NCBI GenBank assembly: GCA_002451435.1
Contig: DKCF01000048.1
Span: forward strand, 7,435 to 13,427
Origin: Bifidobacterium sp. UBA6881
GTDB lineage: Bacteria > Actinomycetota > Actinomycetes > Actinomycetales > Bifidobacteriaceae
Direction of reading: 5' to 3'
DNA: 5,993 bases
This document shows, piece by piece, positions 5,979-5,993 of this stretch. The translations under genes and the position numbers were made by a program. Below the pieces are notes generated by a model that ran no database searches, was not told the origin of the DNA, and was given only the letters and a program-made list of their open reading frames with translations. Position 1 is the first letter of the stretch. Every line of letters starts with the position of its first letter.

Positions 5979-5993
5979 ATGGGAAAGCCCGGA
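5979..5993 (+). CDS. start of an unidentified downstream gene, cut off by window edge
   Basis: An ATG at 5979-5981 is preceded by a purine-rich AGGAAAGGA at 5967-5975 and follows dnaJ by 32 bases with no terminator-like hairpin. Only five codons (MGKPG) are visible, so the product cannot be recognised. In bifidobacteria an undecaprenyl-diphosphatase gene is, from memory, sometimes found after the hrcA-linked dnaJ; nothing here can test that. The spacing suggests it could belong to the same transcript. Confidence 0.5.

Overview
The window looks like a chromosomal core region of a Bifidobacterium or a very close relative. Codons are GC-rich. The transketolase (tkt) and transaldolase (tal) pair is of actinobacterial type, and these enzymes feed the bifid (fructose-6-phosphate phosphoketolase) shunt. 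An hrcA-dnaJ pair with a perfect CIRCE operator sits beside it. The genus call is from remembered family resemblance and gene order, not from a search; I do not assign a species.

Layout. On the minus strand are tal (1-980, C-terminus cut by the window edge) and, upstream of it in transcription order, tkt (1060-3168). They are 79 bp apart, and that gap holds a perfect 13-bp stem-loop. From 3169 to 3624 is a 456-bp divergent intergenic region. Its tkt-proximal part is AT-rich and holds a LacI-family-like palindrome (3309-3322) and a candidate promoter for tkt. Its hrcA-proximal end holds the CIRCE operator (3525-3551) and a 9-bp leader hairpin (3577-3601). On the plus strand are hrcA (3625-4746) and a type I dnaJ (4798-5946, GTG start), 51 bp apart and probably one operon. 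A third gene appears to start at 5979, with only five codons visible.

How the genes work together. Transketolase and transaldolase interconvert C3-C7 sugar phosphates. In bifidobacteria they turn fructose-6-phosphate and glyceraldehyde-3-phosphate into the pentose phosphates that phosphoketolase cleaves. The LacI-type palindrome upstream of tkt fits sugar-responsive control. HrcA represses CIRCE-bearing heat-shock promoters, so the perfect CIRCE ahead of hrcA implies that hrcA-dnaJ is autoregulated. DnaJ would work with a DnaK encoded elsewhere.

The region is conserved housekeeping DNA. I see no mobile element, CRISPR array, tRNA, rRNA or unknown multigene system. The points worth a second look are regulatory (LacI-like operator, two stem-loops, promoter possibly embedded in CIRCE) plus two protein details: an Asp-to-Glu change in the transketolase metal-binding motif and a hydrophilic insert in HrcA.
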